64,000 bases of DNA, taken from Dissulfurirhabdus thermomarina. Its GTDB lineage: Bacteria > Desulfobacterota > Dissulfuribacteria > Dissulfuribacterales > Dissulfurirhabdaceae. A program made the position numbers and the translations under genes. Under the pieces are notes generated by a model. That model was not told where the DNA came from, did no database searches, and saw only the letters and a program-made list of their open reading frames with translations. Positions 9,968 to 19,741 of this stretch are shown piece after piece. Each line of letters starts with the position of its first letter. Positions within the stretch are counted from its first letter, which is position 1. Location: positions 124,001 through 188,000 of the forward strand of contig NZ_JAATWC010000001.1 of NCBI RefSeq assembly GCF_012979235.1, written 5' to 3'.

Positions 9968-10609
9968 ATGGCGGTCCTGAAGCAGATCATCGGGGAGGGC
10001 GGGCACCCCGCCGGGCGGCGCCTCTTCCTGCTGTGCGCCGTGTTGATCTCCGTGGTGCCGGGCCTTGCCGGGTGTGACACGCTTTCGGGCCTCCTCGGGG
10101 GAAGGGGCACGCGAAAGGCCCGCCCGGCGCCGAAGGCCAAGGTGGCGCAGAAGGTCCCGACGTCCAAGCGGGTGAAGGAGCTCGAGGCCCGGCTCGCCCG
10201 GCTGCTCGCCCCCGAGGCCTACCGGTTCTCGCCGGCGGGCAAGCCCGACCCCTTCCGCCCCTTCATGGAGGTCGCCGGGACGGGCCCCCAGAAGTCCCCG
10301 GCCCGCTCGAAGAAGGGGCCGGGCCCCGGCGCCAAGCCCGAGAAATGCGCCACGGTCCTCGAGTGCATCGACGTCGGCCAGCTCACCCTGGTGGCCATCG
10401 TCCGCGAGGCCGACGGGACCCGTCTGGCCATGGCCCAGGACGCCGCCGGTGTCGGCTATACCCTGCGGGAGGGCGACCGCGTGGGCTACCGGGGCGGGCG
10501 GGTCACCCGTATCCTCAAGGACCGGGTGGTGGTGACCGAGAAGGTGGAGAACGTCCAGGGGAAACTGGTGCCCATGGACCGGGTCCTGCTGCTATATCCG
10601 GAGGAATAG
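9968..10609 (+). CDS. pilP: type IV pilus assembly lipoprotein PilP
   Basis: 213 residues. A signal sequence ends in a lipobox (GLAGC) with the lipidated Cys36. A flexible basic linker follows, then the PilP beta-domain (about 130-213) with LTLVAIVREADG, GYTLREGDRVGYRGG and LKDRVVVTEK. PilP connects the PilNO platform to the outer-membrane secretin. It starts 8 bp after pilO and the next gene follows after 3 bp. Confidence 0.93.
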   Translation: MAVLKQIIGEGGHPAGRRLFLLCAVLISVVPGLAGCDTLSGLLGGRGTRKARPAPKAKVAQKVPTSKRVKELEARLARLLAPEAYRFSPAGKPDPFRPFMEVAGTGPQKSPARSKKGPGPGAKPEKCATVLECIDVGQLTLVAIVREADGTRLAMAQDAAGVGYTLREGDRVGYRGGRVTRILKDRVVVTEKVENVQGKLVPMDRVLLLYPEE

Positions 10610-10612
10610 AAG

Positions 10613-12343
10613 ATGAAATGCCAGAAGCGGCATGAAGGGCTGTGGATGCTGGCGGGGCTCCTGGCGCTCCTCGCCCTCGGCGGGCCGGGGTCCCTCCGGG
10701 CGGCCGGGACGGGCGCCGCCGTGAACAAGGACGTGGCGGACTGGCTCGCGGAGCTCAAGCAGCCCCCGGCCGCCAACGCCACGGCCGAAAAGTCCGAGGC
10801 CGCGCCCGCCGGCAAGGCGAAGGCCTCGGCCGCCGCGCCGGCCGCGCCCTTCGGGCTCGAGGGGCTCTACGGCGATGCGAAGCGGATCAGCGTGGACTTC
10901 TACAAGGTGGACCTCCACAACGTCTTCCGCCTGCTCGGGCAGATCAGCGGCAAGAACATCGTGGTGGACGAGTCGGTCCGCGGCACGCTGACCCTGGCCC
11001 TCCAGGATGTCCCGTGGACCTTCGTTCTGGACGTCATCAAGAACCTCAAGAACCTCGGCAGCGAGGAACGCTTCAACACCATCATGATCTTTCCCCGGGG
11101 CAAGGCCCTGAACTGGACCACCGACGAGGCCACCGGGGCCAGCGGACAGGTCATGGTGCGGTCGCCGGTCATCCAGGCGGTCCCGAAGAAACCCACGGCC
11201 AAGGTCGAGGCCAAGGCGCCGGAACGGCAGCTCGAGATCAAGCGGACCCTCCAGGCCGGGATCTCCTCCGCCGATCTCCTCGAGGCCCAGAAGTACATCG
11301 GCCAGGGCAAGCAGGCGGAGCGGCGCGGCGAGTTTTCCCGCGCGGTCCGGTTCTACGACAAGGCCCTCCAGAAGTGGCCCACCAACGTGACCCTGGCCAA
11401 GAAGCTGGCGGCGATCTGCCTCGGCCGCCTCGGGGACAACGTGGGGGCGCTGCGCTACGCGCGGCTCGCGCTCAAGGCCTCGCCGGTGGACACCGGCGCC
11501 GCGGTCTACGCGGCCCTGGCCCTCTCCCGGCTGGGCAAGGCGGCCGAGGCCCGGGTCTACTACGAAAAGGCCCTCCTGACCCGCTCTCCCTCTCCCTTCG
11601 CCCTCTACAACTACGCGGTGTTCTCCGAGCAGCAGGGCTCCTACCGGGCCGCCCTCCGGCTCATCGAGCGTTACGAGGCCATCGCCGGGGTCACGGGGGA
11701 GACCCTCCTCATGAAGGCCCGGCTGCTGGCCCGGCTCGGCAAGACCCGCCGGGCCATCCAGGAATACGAGGCCTTCCTCAAGGCCGGGGCCCGGCAGCCC
11801 GAGAAGATGCGGCGCTACGCCGAGGCGGAGCTGGCCAGGCTCAAGGCCGAGGAGGCGGCCCGCCGCGAGCGCGAGGCGGTGGAGGCGGCCCCCGTGCCGC
11901 CGCCCGTGGCGCCGCCGGAGGTGATCCCCGTGCCCGAGGGGCCGCCGGAGGCCCCGCCCCCGGCCGAGTCGGCCCCGATGCCGGCGGAGGCCGTCCCGGA
12001 GATCCGCGAGATGCTGGAGGAGGTGACGACGCCCGAGGAGGCACCTGTGCCGCCGCCCGAGGCGCCGGCCTCGACCATGGAAGCGGTTCCCGAAACGGCG
12101 CCCGCCCCGGCGGAAGCGCCGCCCGAGGCGACTCCGGCCCCGGAGGCGCCCGCGGCCCCGGCACCGCCGGCCGCGGAATCCGCCCCGGCTCCCGGCGTCG
12201 CCGCCGAACCCGCCGCCCCCGAGGCGGAGGCCCCGCCCCCGGCCGAGTCGGTGCCCGAGGTGCGGGAGCTGCTCGACCAGGTCCTGGAGTCCGGCGAGGC
12301 GGCCGGTGGTCCCGCCAACGACACCGGCGGGCCGACACCCTAG
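10613..12343 (+). CDS. exported STN-domain and TPR protein of the pilus operon
   Basis: 576 residues. After a signal peptide (about 1-31) comes an STN/secretin-short domain at about 85-150 (KRISVDFYKVDLHNVFRLL, GKNIVVDESVRG, LQDVPWTFVLDVI), the fold found at the N-terminus of PilQ secretins. At least four TPR-like repeats follow (about 220-420). The last 150 residues are a low-complexity tail of Ala, Pro and Glu. The gene lies exactly where pilQ is expected, but the secretin pore is encoded by the next gene. It may be a periplasmic or outer-membrane assembly factor, perhaps combining PilQ N-domain and PilW/PilF-like functions. That role is inference; the domains are visible. Confidence 0.75.
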   Translation: MKCQKRHEGLWMLAGLLALLALGGPGSLRAAGTGAAVNKDVADWLAELKQPPAANATAEKSEAAPAGKAKASAAAPAAPFGLEGLYGDAKRISVDFYKVDLHNVFRLLGQISGKNIVVDESVRGTLTLALQDVPWTFVLDVIKNLKNLGSEERFNTIMIFPRGKALNWTTDEATGASGQVMVRSPVIQAVPKKPTAKVEAKAPERQLEIKRTLQAGISSADLLEAQKYIGQGKQAERRGEFSRAVRFYDKALQKWPTNVTLAKKLAAICLGRLGDNVGALRYARLALKASPVDTGAAVYAALALSRLGKAAEARVYYEKALLTRSPSPFALYNYAVFSEQQGSYRAALRLIERYEAIAGVTGETLLMKARLLARLGKTRRAIQEYEAFLKAGARQPEKMRRYAEAELARLKAEEAARREREAVEAAPVPPPVAPPEVIPVPEGPPEAPPPAESAPMPAEAVPEIREMLEEVTTPEEAPVPPPEAPASTMEAVPETAPAPAEAPPEATPAPEAPAAPAPPAAESAPAPGVAAEPAAPEAEAPPPAESVPEVRELLDQVLESGEAAGGPANDTGGPTP

Positions 12344-12358
12344 AGCGGAGTGCATGAC

Positions 12359-14017
12359 ATGGATACCCGTATGAGAGTGGTGCCCGAGAAGAAGGTTCTC
12401 CTGGTGCTGGCGGCCGCGGCCGGTCTCCTGGCCCTGGCCGGCTGCGGCGCTTCCGGCCAGAAGGCCGCGCCTCCGGCCCCCGCCGCCGCCGGCCAGGCGG
12501 CGGGCGCCGCCCCGGCCGAGGCGGCCCCCGCCGCCTGGAACCCCCAGTACAAGATCCAGGACGTGGAGCTGCCCAACGAGCCGGTGGTCCTCAAGGAAGA
12601 GCTCCCCAAGATGAAGGTGGGGGCCGACATCGAGGCCCGAAACGGCACCGTGGTCCTCCGGGACCTCATCAAGGGGCTGGCCGAGCTCAAGAACATGAAC
12701 GTGAGCTGGGCGAGCGACGTGAACCAGCAGGCCCTGGTGGATGTCGACATCAAGGCGGAGGACGACTTCTTCACCGCCATCTCGAACATCCTGCGCCAGC
12801 TGGACTATTTCTTCGAGTACAAGGGCAACACCATCATCGTCAAGTACAAGGAGACCAAGCGCTACTACCTCCCCATGCCCTTCGTGAAGGCCAACTACAG
12901 CAGCAACGTGGGCGGTGACCTCCTCGGCGCTGCCGAGGGGGCCTCCGGGGTGATGAAGGGGACGCTCCAGGTGAACCACTCCGGCGACTCCGTGGACCTC
13001 TGGGCCACGGTGGAGCAGAACCTCGACAAGCTGCTCCAGCTGGCGGCCACCCAGGCGGCCGCCCCGGCCTCGGGGACCGCCGCGGCCCAGGGCCAGCAGC
13101 AGGGCGGCGCCAACGCGCCACCCCCGCCGACGCAGGCCACCGCCGACCGCCAGGGCTTCTACTACACCATCGACAAGCCCCTCGGGATCGTGACGGTCAC
13201 GGCTCCCCGCTCCATCCAGGAACAGGTGGCCAACTATATCACCAACCTCAAGACGGAACTCTCCCGCCAGGTGGTCATCGAGGCCCGCATCATCGAGGTG
13301 CGGCTGAACAAGGAGCACCAGGAGGGGATCGACTGGAGCGAGCTCCTCAAGAATTCCGCCTTCGCCGCCTTGGTGGACTTCGGCGACCTCGGGCAGATCT
13401 ACCCGCGCCAGGGGATCAAGTTCATCAGCGACGTCTTCCTCGATTCCAAGTCCTTCGGGATCCTGGTGGACTTCCTGGACGAGTTCGGGGACGTCCGGGT
13501 CCTCTCCAATCCGAAGCTCTCCCTCATGAACGGGCAGCCCGCCATGATCACCGTGGGTGACAGCGTCCGCTACATCGACAAGGTGGAGTCCAACGTGGAC
13601 CCCGAGACCCGGATCATCACCTACACGGTCACCACGGCCAGCGTCCTCTCCGGCCTGGGCTTCTCGGTGATGGCCAACATCGCCGACAACGAGGAGGTGA
13701 TCCTCCAGATCACCCCCGTGACCTCCCAGCTCCAGGAGCCCATCGAGTACCGCTCCTTCGGCCAGGTGGGGAACGAGAACGAGGTGGGCCTCCCCCGGGT
13801 GAAGCTCCGGGAGATGACCACCATGGCCCGGGTGAAGAACGGGCAGCTGCTGGTGATCGGCGGCCTCATCGACGACACCACGGGGACGGAGGTCATCAAG
13901 GTGCCCCTCCTCGGCGACATCCCCTTCATCGGGCGCTACCTCTTCACCAACACCCGAAAGTACGACAACAAGCGGGAGCTCGTCATCCTGCTCCGGCCCG
14001 AGATCACCCAGATCTGA
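12359..14017 (+). CDS. type IV pilus/MSHA-type secretin lipoprotein (PilQ/MshL family)
   Basis: 552 residues from ATG 12359, which has GCGGAG 8 bases upstream; a GTG at 12350 is a weaker alternative. The lipobox LALAGC places a lipidated Cys29. A short N domain (VVLRDLIKGLAELKNMNVSW) and an N1-like domain precede the secretin domain (about 330-552), with VVIEARIIEVRL, the pore-forming region and the terminal GGLIDD...PFIGRYLF motif. It forms the outer-membrane channel for the pilus. It is shorter than classical PilQ and lipidated like MshL. It ends the pil operon and is followed by a strong terminator at 14041-14073. Confidence 0.88.
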   Translation: MDTRMRVVPEKKVLLVLAAAAGLLALAGCGASGQKAAPPAPAAAGQAAGAAPAEAAPAAWNPQYKIQDVELPNEPVVLKEELPKMKVGADIEARNGTVVLRDLIKGLAELKNMNVSWASDVNQQALVDVDIKAEDDFFTAISNILRQLDYFFEYKGNTIIVKYKETKRYYLPMPFVKANYSSNVGGDLLGAAEGASGVMKGTLQVNHSGDSVDLWATVEQNLDKLLQLAATQAAAPASGTAAAQGQQQGGANAPPPPTQATADRQGFYYTIDKPLGIVTVTAPRSIQEQVANYITNLKTELSRQVVIEARIIEVRLNKEHQEGIDWSELLKNSAFAALVDFGDLGQIYPRQGIKFISDVFLDSKSFGILVDFLDEFGDVRVLSNPKLSLMNGQPAMITVGDSVRYIDKVESNVDPETRIITYTVTTASVLSGLGFSVMANIADNEEVILQITPVTSQLQEPIEYRSFGQVGNENEVGLPRVKLREMTTMARVKNGQLLVIGGLIDDTTGTEVIKVPLLGDIPFIGRYLFTNTRKYDNKRELVILLRPEITQI

Positions 14018-14040
14018 CGCGGCCGTGCCAACGCCGCCAC

Positions 14041-14073
14041 GGCGGGCGCCCCTGCGGGGCGCCCCGCCTTTTT
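14041..14073 (+). terminator. rho-independent terminator of the pil operon
   Basis: GGGCGCCCC (14044-14052), loop TGC and GGGGCGCCC form a perfect 9-bp stem extended by further GC pairs, followed by TTTTT at 14069-14073. Confidence 0.85.
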
Positions 14074-14100
14074 GGGGCGGGGAGGGCTTTTCATAACTTA

Positions 14101-14129
14101 TTGACTTTATTTGCGAAGGGTGGTTAATT
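14101..14129 (+). promoter_or_regulatory. nikR promoter (sigma-70 type)
   Basis: TTGACT (14101-14106), a 17-bp spacer and TTAATT (14124-14129) lie in an AT-rich patch right after the pil terminator. The predicted start is near 14136, which supports ATG 14169 as the nikR start. Confidence 0.65.
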
Positions 14130-14168
14130 GGGGCGGTGCGACGACCGCGCGGAAAGGATCCTTCGCCC

Positions 14169-14612
14169 ATGCCCCGCCCCAAGAAGTCCCCCGCCCTGGT
14201 CCGGTTCGGGGTCTCCATCCCGGGGGAGCTCATTCGGGCCTTCGACCGGTACCTCGATGAACGGGAGTACCGGAACCGGTCCGAGGCCATCCGGGACCTC
14301 ATCCGCGAGCGGCTCGTGGAGCAGGAGTGGGAGCTCGAGGCCGAGGGGCGCGAGGTCATCGGCACCATCACCTACGTCTACGACCACCACCGGCGGGAGC
14401 TGGTGGACGCCATCCTCGAGATCCAGCACCACTTCCCCGAGGAGGTGGTGGCCTCCCAGCATGTTCACCTCGACCACCACAACTGCCTCGAGGTGGCCAT
14501 CGTCAAGGGCGGGGCCGCCGCCCTCCGCCGCCTGGCCGACAAGCTTCGGGCCCTCAAGGGCATCAAGCACTGCCAGCTCACCATGACCACCACGGGGGCC
14601 TCCCTGACCTGA
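14169..14612 (+). CDS. nikR: nickel-responsive transcriptional regulator NikR
   Basis: 147 residues from ATG 14169. An N-terminal ribbon-helix-helix ([20 protein letters not shown], about 10-50) is followed by an ACT-like metal-binding domain. The high-affinity nickel ligands are all present: His87, His98, His100 and Cys106 ([13 protein letters not shown]), with the same spacing as E. coli His76, His87, His89 and Cys95. NikR represses nickel uptake genes when nickel is plentiful. No nickel transporter or hydrogenase gene is adjacent, so its targets lie elsewhere. A GTG at 14136 would extend the protein, but it coincides with the predicted transcription start. Confidence 0.95.
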   Translation: MPRPKKSPALVRFGVSIPGELIRAFDRYLDEREYRNRSEAIRDLIRERLVEQEWELEAEGREVIGTITYVYDHHRRELVDAILEIQHHFPEEVVASQHVHLDHHNCLEVAIVKGGAAALRRLADKLRALKGIKHCQLTMTTTGASLT

Positions 14613-14676
14613 AGCCGCCGGGGCCGCCGCCCGGGCCGGCACCCGCCGTGTGCCCCCGGCCGCGAGGAGAGATTGC

Positions 14677-17130
14677 ATGACCGAGCAGGGTGAAACCTTC
14701 CACAGGCAGCAGCGCGACATCGCCGAGGAACTGCGGCGGTCCTACCTGGACTACGCCATGAGCGTCATCATCGGCCGGGCGCTGCCCGACGTCCGCGACG
14801 GCCTAAAACCCGTGCACCGGCGGATCCTCTACGCCATGCACGAGCTCAAGAACGACTACAACAAGCCCTACAAGAAGTCGGCCCGGGTCGTGGGCGACGT
14901 CATCGGCAAGTACCACCCCCACGGGGATCAGGCGGCCTACGACACCATCGTGCGCATGGCCCAGGACTTCGCCATGCGCTACCCCTTGGTGGACGGCCAG
15001 GGCAACTTCGGGTCCATCGACGGCGATTCCGCCGCCGCCATGCGCTACACCGAGGTGCGGCTGACTCGGCTGGCCCACGAGCTCATGGCCGACCTCGAGA
15101 AGGAGACGGTGGACTTCCAGCCCAACTACGACAACTCCCTCCAGGAGCCGGTGGTGCTGCCCACCAAGGTGCCCAACCTCCTGGTCAACGGCTCGGCGGG
15201 CATCGCCGTGGGGATGGCCACCAACATCCCGCCGCACAACCTGGGCGAGGTGGTGGACGCCCTGGTTGCCCTCATCCGGGATCCCAACGCCACCGTGGCG
15301 GACCTCATGGCCCATCTGCCCGCCCCGGACTTTCCCACCGGCGGCTTCATCTGCGGCCGAAGGGGCATCCAGGAGGCCTACGAGACGGGCCGGGGCATCC
15401 TGAAGCTTCGGGCCCGGGCCACCATCGAGAAGCAGGCCAAGGGCAACCGGGAGCACATCGTCATCACCGAGATCCCCTACCAGGTGAACAAGGCGAAGCT
15501 CGTGGAGCGGATCGCAGAGCTGGCCGCCGCCAAGAAGATCGAGGGGATCGCCGAGGTCCGGGACGAGTCCGACCGGGAGGGCCTCCGGGTGGTGGTGGAG
15601 CTCAAGCGGGACGGGGTGGCCCAGGTGGTGCTGAATCACCTCTACAAGCACACCCCCATGGAGACGAGCTTCGGGATCATCTTCCTCGCCATCGTGAACG
15701 GCCGGCCGGAGCTCCTGAACCTCAAGGAACTCCTGGGGCACTTCATCCAGCACCGCCGGAGCGTCGTCATCCGCCGGACCACCTACGACCTCCGGAAGGC
15801 CGAGGCCCGGGCCCACGTCCTGGAGGGCCTCAAGACGGCCCTGGACCATCTGGACGCGGTGGTGGCCCTCATCCGCGGCTCCCGGAGCCCCCGCGCGGCC
15901 CGGGAGGGCCTCATGGAGCGGTTCGGGCTCACCGAGATCCAGGCCCAGGCCATCCTCGACATGAAGCTCCAGCGGCTCACCGGCCTGGAGCGGGAGAAGA
16001 TCCTCGAGGAATACGCGCAGGTCCTCAAGGACATCGAGCGGTTCCGGCAGATCCTGGCCAGCGACGCCCTGGTGCTCGAGATCGTGGAGGAGGAACTCCT
16101 GGCCCTGAAAGAGACCTACGCCGACCCCCGCCGGACCGAGGTGGTGGGCGACCCGAAGGAGATCCGCCTCGAGGACCTCATCGTCGAGGAAGACATGGTG
16201 GTCACCGTCTCCCACGGCGGCTACATCAAGCGCAATCCGCTCAGCCTCTACCGGAGCCAGCGGCGCGGGGGCAAGGGGGTCACCGGGCTGGACAGCCGGC
16301 GTGAGGACTTCGTCTCGCACCTCTTCGTGGCCTCCACCCACGACTACTTCCTCTGCTTCAGCAACCTCGGGCGGCTCTACTGGCTCAAGGTCTACGAGAT
16401 CCCGCAGGCCGGGCGCATGAGCCGCGGAAAGGCCCTGGTGAACCTCCTCCCCCTCGACCGGGAGGCCGGGGAGCGGATCGCCGCGGTGATCCCGGTCCGC
16501 TCCTTCGACACCGGCCAGTTCGTGGTCATGGCGACCCGGCTGGGCACGGTGAAGAAGACCCCGCTCGAGGCCTTTTCGCACCCCCGGCCGAAGGGGCTCC
16601 TGGCCGCCACGGTGCACGAGGGCGACGAGATCATGGCCGCGGCCCTCACCGGGGGCGACGAGCGGATCTTCCTCTGCACCCGGGACGGGATGAGCATCCA
16701 CTTCCCCGAGACGGACGTCCGCCCCATGGGCCGGCTGGCGGCCGGTGTGCGCGGCATCCGTCTGGCGCCCGGCGACGCGGTGGTGGCCATGGAGGTGCAC
16801 GGCACCGACGAGGCCACCTTGCTCACCGTGACCGAAAAGGGCTATGGTAAAAGGACACCGGTGGAGGAGTACCGCCTGCAGTCCCGGGGCGGGAAGGGGA
16901 TCATCAACTTCAGGGTCGGACCCAAGACGGGCAAGGTCGTCGGGGCCCTCCTGGTCCAGGAAAGCGACGAGGTCATGCTGGTGGGCGCCAGCGGGAACAT
17001 CATCCGGTTCTCCGTGCGGGATATCCGCGCCATCGGCCGGTCCACCCAGGGCGTCCGGCTCATCCAGCTGGCCGACGGGGATCGGCTGGCGGCGGTGGCC
17101 AGGCTGGCCGAGCAGGACGACGAGGCGTGA
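14677..17130 (+). CDS. gyrA: DNA gyrase subunit A
   Basis: 817 residues from ATG 14677, preceded by GAGGAGA. The catalytic tyrosine lies in [11 protein letters not shown], and the coiled-coil gate and C-terminal beta-propeller are present. The GyrA box QRRGGKG separates it from ParC. In the quinolone-determining region the usual GDSAVYD reads GDQAAYD, so the residue equivalent to E. coli Ser83 is Gln85. gyrB is not nearby. Gyrase introduces negative supercoils together with GyrB. Confidence 0.97.
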   Translation: MTEQGETFHRQQRDIAEELRRSYLDYAMSVIIGRALPDVRDGLKPVHRRILYAMHELKNDYNKPYKKSARVVGDVIGKYHPHGDQAAYDTIVRMAQDFAMRYPLVDGQGNFGSIDGDSAAAMRYTEVRLTRLAHELMADLEKETVDFQPNYDNSLQEPVVLPTKVPNLLVNGSAGIAVGMATNIPPHNLGEVVDALVALIRDPNATVADLMAHLPAPDFPTGGFICGRRGIQEAYETGRGILKLRARATIEKQAKGNREHIVITEIPYQVNKAKLVERIAELAAAKKIEGIAEVRDESDREGLRVVVELKRDGVAQVVLNHLYKHTPMETSFGIIFLAIVNGRPELLNLKELLGHFIQHRRSVVIRRTTYDLRKAEARAHVLEGLKTALDHLDAVVALIRGSRSPRAAREGLMERFGLTEIQAQAILDMKLQRLTGLEREKILEEYAQVLKDIERFRQILASDALVLEIVEEELLALKETYADPRRTEVVGDPKEIRLEDLIVEEDMVVTVSHGGYIKRNPLSLYRSQRRGGKGVTGLDSRREDFVSHLFVASTHDYFLCFSNLGRLYWLKVYEIPQAGRMSRGKALVNLLPLDREAGERIAAVIPVRSFDTGQFVVMATRLGTVKKTPLEAFSHPRPKGLLAATVHEGDEIMAAALTGGDERIFLCTRDGMSIHFPETDVRPMGRLAAGVRGIRLAPGDAVVAMEVHGTDEATLLTVTEKGYGKRTPVEEYRLQSRGGKGIINFRVGPKTGKVVGALLVQESDEVMLVGASGNIIRFSVRDIRAIGRSTQGVRLIQLADGDRLAAVARLAEQDDEA

Positions 17131-17272
17131 GGGCGTCGCGGCCATCGGGGAGCGGGGTCGCGGGCGTGCCGCCAGCGGGGCACCTCCCCGGCCGCCGGGC
17201 CCGAAGATCTTGCGCCGTGCACGTGGCCGCCCGGCCGCGGCGGGGCGTGAACCCGTTGCGAGTCCACCAGGG

Positions 17273-18286
17273 ATGAAACGAGTCGGCGTCATCGGGGCGG
17301 GGAGCTGGGGCACGGCCTTGGCCCTGTTGCTGGCCCGGAAGGGCCACGAGGTGGTCCTATGGGCGCGCCGGCCCGTTCACGCCAGCAAGCTCGACCGCAG
17401 CCGGGAAAATGCCTCCTATCTTCCGGGGTTTCCGCTCCCGCCCGAGATGGTGATCACCTCGGACCTCGCCGACGTGGCGGAGGCGGAACTCCTCCTCGTG
17501 GTGGTCCCCTCCCACGGGCTGCGGGAGGTGGCTGGGGCGCTGGCCCCGCACCTGTCGGGGGGCGGCCCGAAGGCCGTGGTCTCCGCCGCCAAGGGCATCG
17601 AGAACGGGACCCTCCGGACCATGACCGACGTGCTCCAGGAGGAGCTGCCGCCCGAGGCGGGGGCCCGGGTGGCGGTGCTCTCCGGCCCGAGTTTCGCCCG
17701 CGAGGTGGCCGCCGATCTCCCCACCGCGGTGACCGTGGCGGCCCAGGACCACCGGGTGGCCGCCTGGGTCCAGGAGGTCATGGCCACCGGGAGCTTCCGG
17801 GTCTACACCAGCACCGACGTGGTGGGGGTGCAGCTCGGCGGGGCCCTCAAGAACGTCATGGCCGTGGCCGCCGGGATCTCCGACGGCCTCGGGTTCGGCA
17901 CCAACACCCGGGCCGCCCTGGTGACCCGGGGGCTGGCCGAGATGGCCCGTCTCGGCGTGCGGCTCGGGGCCAATCCCCTGACCTTCGCCGGTCTGGCGGG
18001 CCTGGGGGACCTGGTCCTCACCTGTACCGGGGATCTCAGCCGGAACCGGCAGGTGGGGCTCCGGCTCGGCCGGGGGGAGGCCCTCCAGGCCATCCTCGAC
18101 GACATGAACATGGTGGCCGAAGGGGTGAAGACCTCCCGGGCCGCCAGGGACCTCGCCGCCCGGCACGGCGTGGAGATGCCCATCACCGAGCAGGTATGCC
18201 GGGTCCTGCACGAGGGGTTCGACCCGCGGGAGGCGGTTCGGGAGCTCATGCTCCGGCCGCCCCGGGCCGAGGCGGAATTCGTCTGA
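17273..18286 (+). CDS. gpsA: glycerol-3-phosphate dehydrogenase [NAD(P)+]
   Basis: 337 residues from ATG 17273. The N-terminal Rossmann motif is GVIGAGSWGTALA. The catalytic lysine region is GGALKNVMAVAAG, and GDLVLTCTGDLSRNRQVG is the family signature in the C-terminal domain. The enzyme makes sn-glycerol-3-phosphate from dihydroxyacetone phosphate for membrane lipids. A 142-bp gap separates it from gyrA; the universal stress protein gene follows after 44 bp. Confidence 0.96.
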   Translation: MKRVGVIGAGSWGTALALLLARKGHEVVLWARRPVHASKLDRSRENASYLPGFPLPPEMVITSDLADVAEAELLLVVVPSHGLREVAGALAPHLSGGGPKAVVSAAKGIENGTLRTMTDVLQEELPPEAGARVAVLSGPSFAREVAADLPTAVTVAAQDHRVAAWVQEVMATGSFRVYTSTDVVGVQLGGALKNVMAVAAGISDGLGFGTNTRAALVTRGLAEMARLGVRLGANPLTFAGLAGLGDLVLTCTGDLSRNRQVGLRLGRGEALQAILDDMNMVAEGVKTSRAARDLAARHGVEMPITEQVCRVLHEGFDPREAVRELMLRPPRAEAEFV

Positions 18287-18330
18287 GGCGTTGCCGGGGG
18301 CGGCACTCCGGCGCGCGACCGGGAGGTATC

Positions 18331-18786
18331 GTGGAGATCCGGAAGATCCTTTTCCCCGTGGACCTGGCCGACCCGGCCGGGGCCGAGGCGGTGGCGGCGC
18401 GGGTCCGCGCCTTCGCCGAGGCCTTCGGGGCCGAGGTCCTGGCCGTCCACGTGGTGGCGGAACTCGCCGACATGAGCGGGCTGTCGGTGCCCGCCGAGAC
18501 CCTGTCTGGCCTCGAGGCCGACGCCGTGGCGGGGGCCGAGCGGAAGCTCGCGGCCTTCGTGGCGGACCGCCTCGGCGGCCTGCCCGTGGCCACCCAGGTC
18601 CGCCTGGGCGACGTGGCGGAAGAGCTTCTGGCGGCCGTCGGCGACTCCGGTGCCGACCTGGTCATCATGGGCACCCACGGCCGCAAGGGGCTCGACTGGG
18701 TGGTCTTCGGCAGCGTGGCCGCGCGCCTGGTGCGCGCCGCCGCCGTGCCGGTGCTCACCGTGAACCCCGGCACGGGCGCCGGCTAG
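18331..18786 (+). CDS. universal stress protein (UspA family)
   Basis: 151 residues from GTG 18331, with GGGAGG 7 bases upstream. It begins with the typical RKILFPVDLADPA. The ATP-binding signature GTHGRKGLDWVVFGS and the closing strand AVPVLTVNP show a single complete Usp domain. Proteins of this kind bind ATP and modulate stress survival; no specific partner can be named. The UPF0280 gene starts 5 bp downstream, so the two are probably co-transcribed. Confidence 0.9.
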   Translation: MEIRKILFPVDLADPAGAEAVAARVRAFAEAFGAEVLAVHVVAELADMSGLSVPAETLSGLEADAVAGAERKLAAFVADRLGGLPVATQVRLGDVAEELLAAVGDSGADLVIMGTHGRKGLDWVVFGSVAARLVRAAAVPVLTVNPGTGAG

Positions 18787-18791
18787 GCCGG

Positions 18792-19535
18792 ATGGGCCGG
18801 GCCGGGCCGGCGGAAGGCGAGCGCTTCTACCGGGCGGCCATGCGGCGCCCGGGGCTGGCGGCCTTCCGGGTGCGCCACCGCGAGACGGACCTCCACGTGC
18901 AGGCCGAGCGCCCCGTGCCGGAGGCGGTCTCGCGGTGGATCATCGAGGCCCGGACCGGCATCGAGACCTACGCGCGGCGCCGCCCGGGTTTTGTCGAAGC
19001 CCTGGAGCCGTGGCCCGAAGACCCCTTCGCTCCGCCCGTGGTCCGGGAGATGATCCGGGCCGGGGCGGCCGCCGGCGTGGGGCCCATGGCCGCGGTGGCC
19101 GGGGCCATCGCCGAGTACGTCGGCCGCCGGCTCCGGGAAGAGACCGGCGGGGAGGTCATCGTGGAGAACGGGGGCGACCTCTTCGTCTGGACCCACGGCC
19201 CCGCCACGGCGAAGGTCTGGGCCGGGGATTCCCCCTTCAGCGGCCGGGTGGGGCTGCGCCTCGCCCCGGCAAAGATGCCCTTGGGGCTCTGCACGTCCTC
19301 GGGCAGGATCGGCCATTCCCGGAGCTTCGGCCGGGCCCACGCCGTCACCGTGGCGGCGCCCGTGGCCGCCCTGGCCGATGCCGCGGCCACGGCGGCGGCG
19401 AACTGCGTCGCCGGCCCTGCCGACGTGGATGCGGCCCTGGCGCTCCTCCAGCGGATCCCCGGGGTGTCCGGAGGGCTGGTGATCGTCGGCAGGCGGCTCG
19501 GCGCCTGGGGGGACATCGAGCTGGCACCTATCTGA
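18792..19535 (+). CDS. UPF0280 family protein (ApbE-like fold)
   Basis: 247 residues from ATG 18792. It matches the uncharacterised UPF0280 family, related to the flavin transferase ApbE, by the segments FRVRHRETDLHVQA, GPMAAVAGAIAEYVG, EVIVENGGDLF and LCTSSGRIGHS. The biochemical role of the family is not established; homologues are common in anaerobic bacteria and archaea. Located 5 bp after the Usp gene. Repeat copy B begins 20 bp after the stop. Confidence 0.88.
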   Translation: MGRAGPAEGERFYRAAMRRPGLAAFRVRHRETDLHVQAERPVPEAVSRWIIEARTGIETYARRRPGFVEALEPWPEDPFAPPVVREMIRAGAAAGVGPMAAVAGAIAEYVGRRLREETGGEVIVENGGDLFVWTHGPATAKVWAGDSPFSGRVGLRLAPAKMPLGLCTSSGRIGHSRSFGRAHAVTVAAPVAALADAAATAAANCVAGPADVDAALALLQRIPGVSGGLVIVGRRLGAWGDIELAPI

Positions 19536-19554
19536 CGGGGGCGCGGCCATGGGG

Positions 19555-19741
19555 GATGGCGTCGCGAGAATCACCAATCACGGTGGTGCTTCAAGCCTCT
19601 CGGCCCCTCGTGGTCCCCGGCGACGCCTCGTTCCCCGCGATGGTCGCGCCCTCTCCTCGGCGATTCTCGCCTATCCATCCTCGCGCCTTGCTTGTGGCGA
19701 TTTTTGCTGAGCCATCCACTCAGAGGACTTACGAGGCCATC
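19555..19741 (-). repeat. dispersed palindromic element, copy B (at the start codon of the MBL gene)
   Basis: A 187-bp copy in the opposite orientation to A. The ends GATGGCGTCGCGAGAATC and CTCAGAGGACTTACGAGGCCATC-like are conserved, as is the block GCGCCTTGC...GGCGATTTTTGCTGAGCCATCC. The middle is divergent and longer than in other copies. It is flanked by ATGGG (19549-19553 and 19742-19746), a candidate target duplication that contains the start codon of the downstream gene. Confidence 0.75.
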
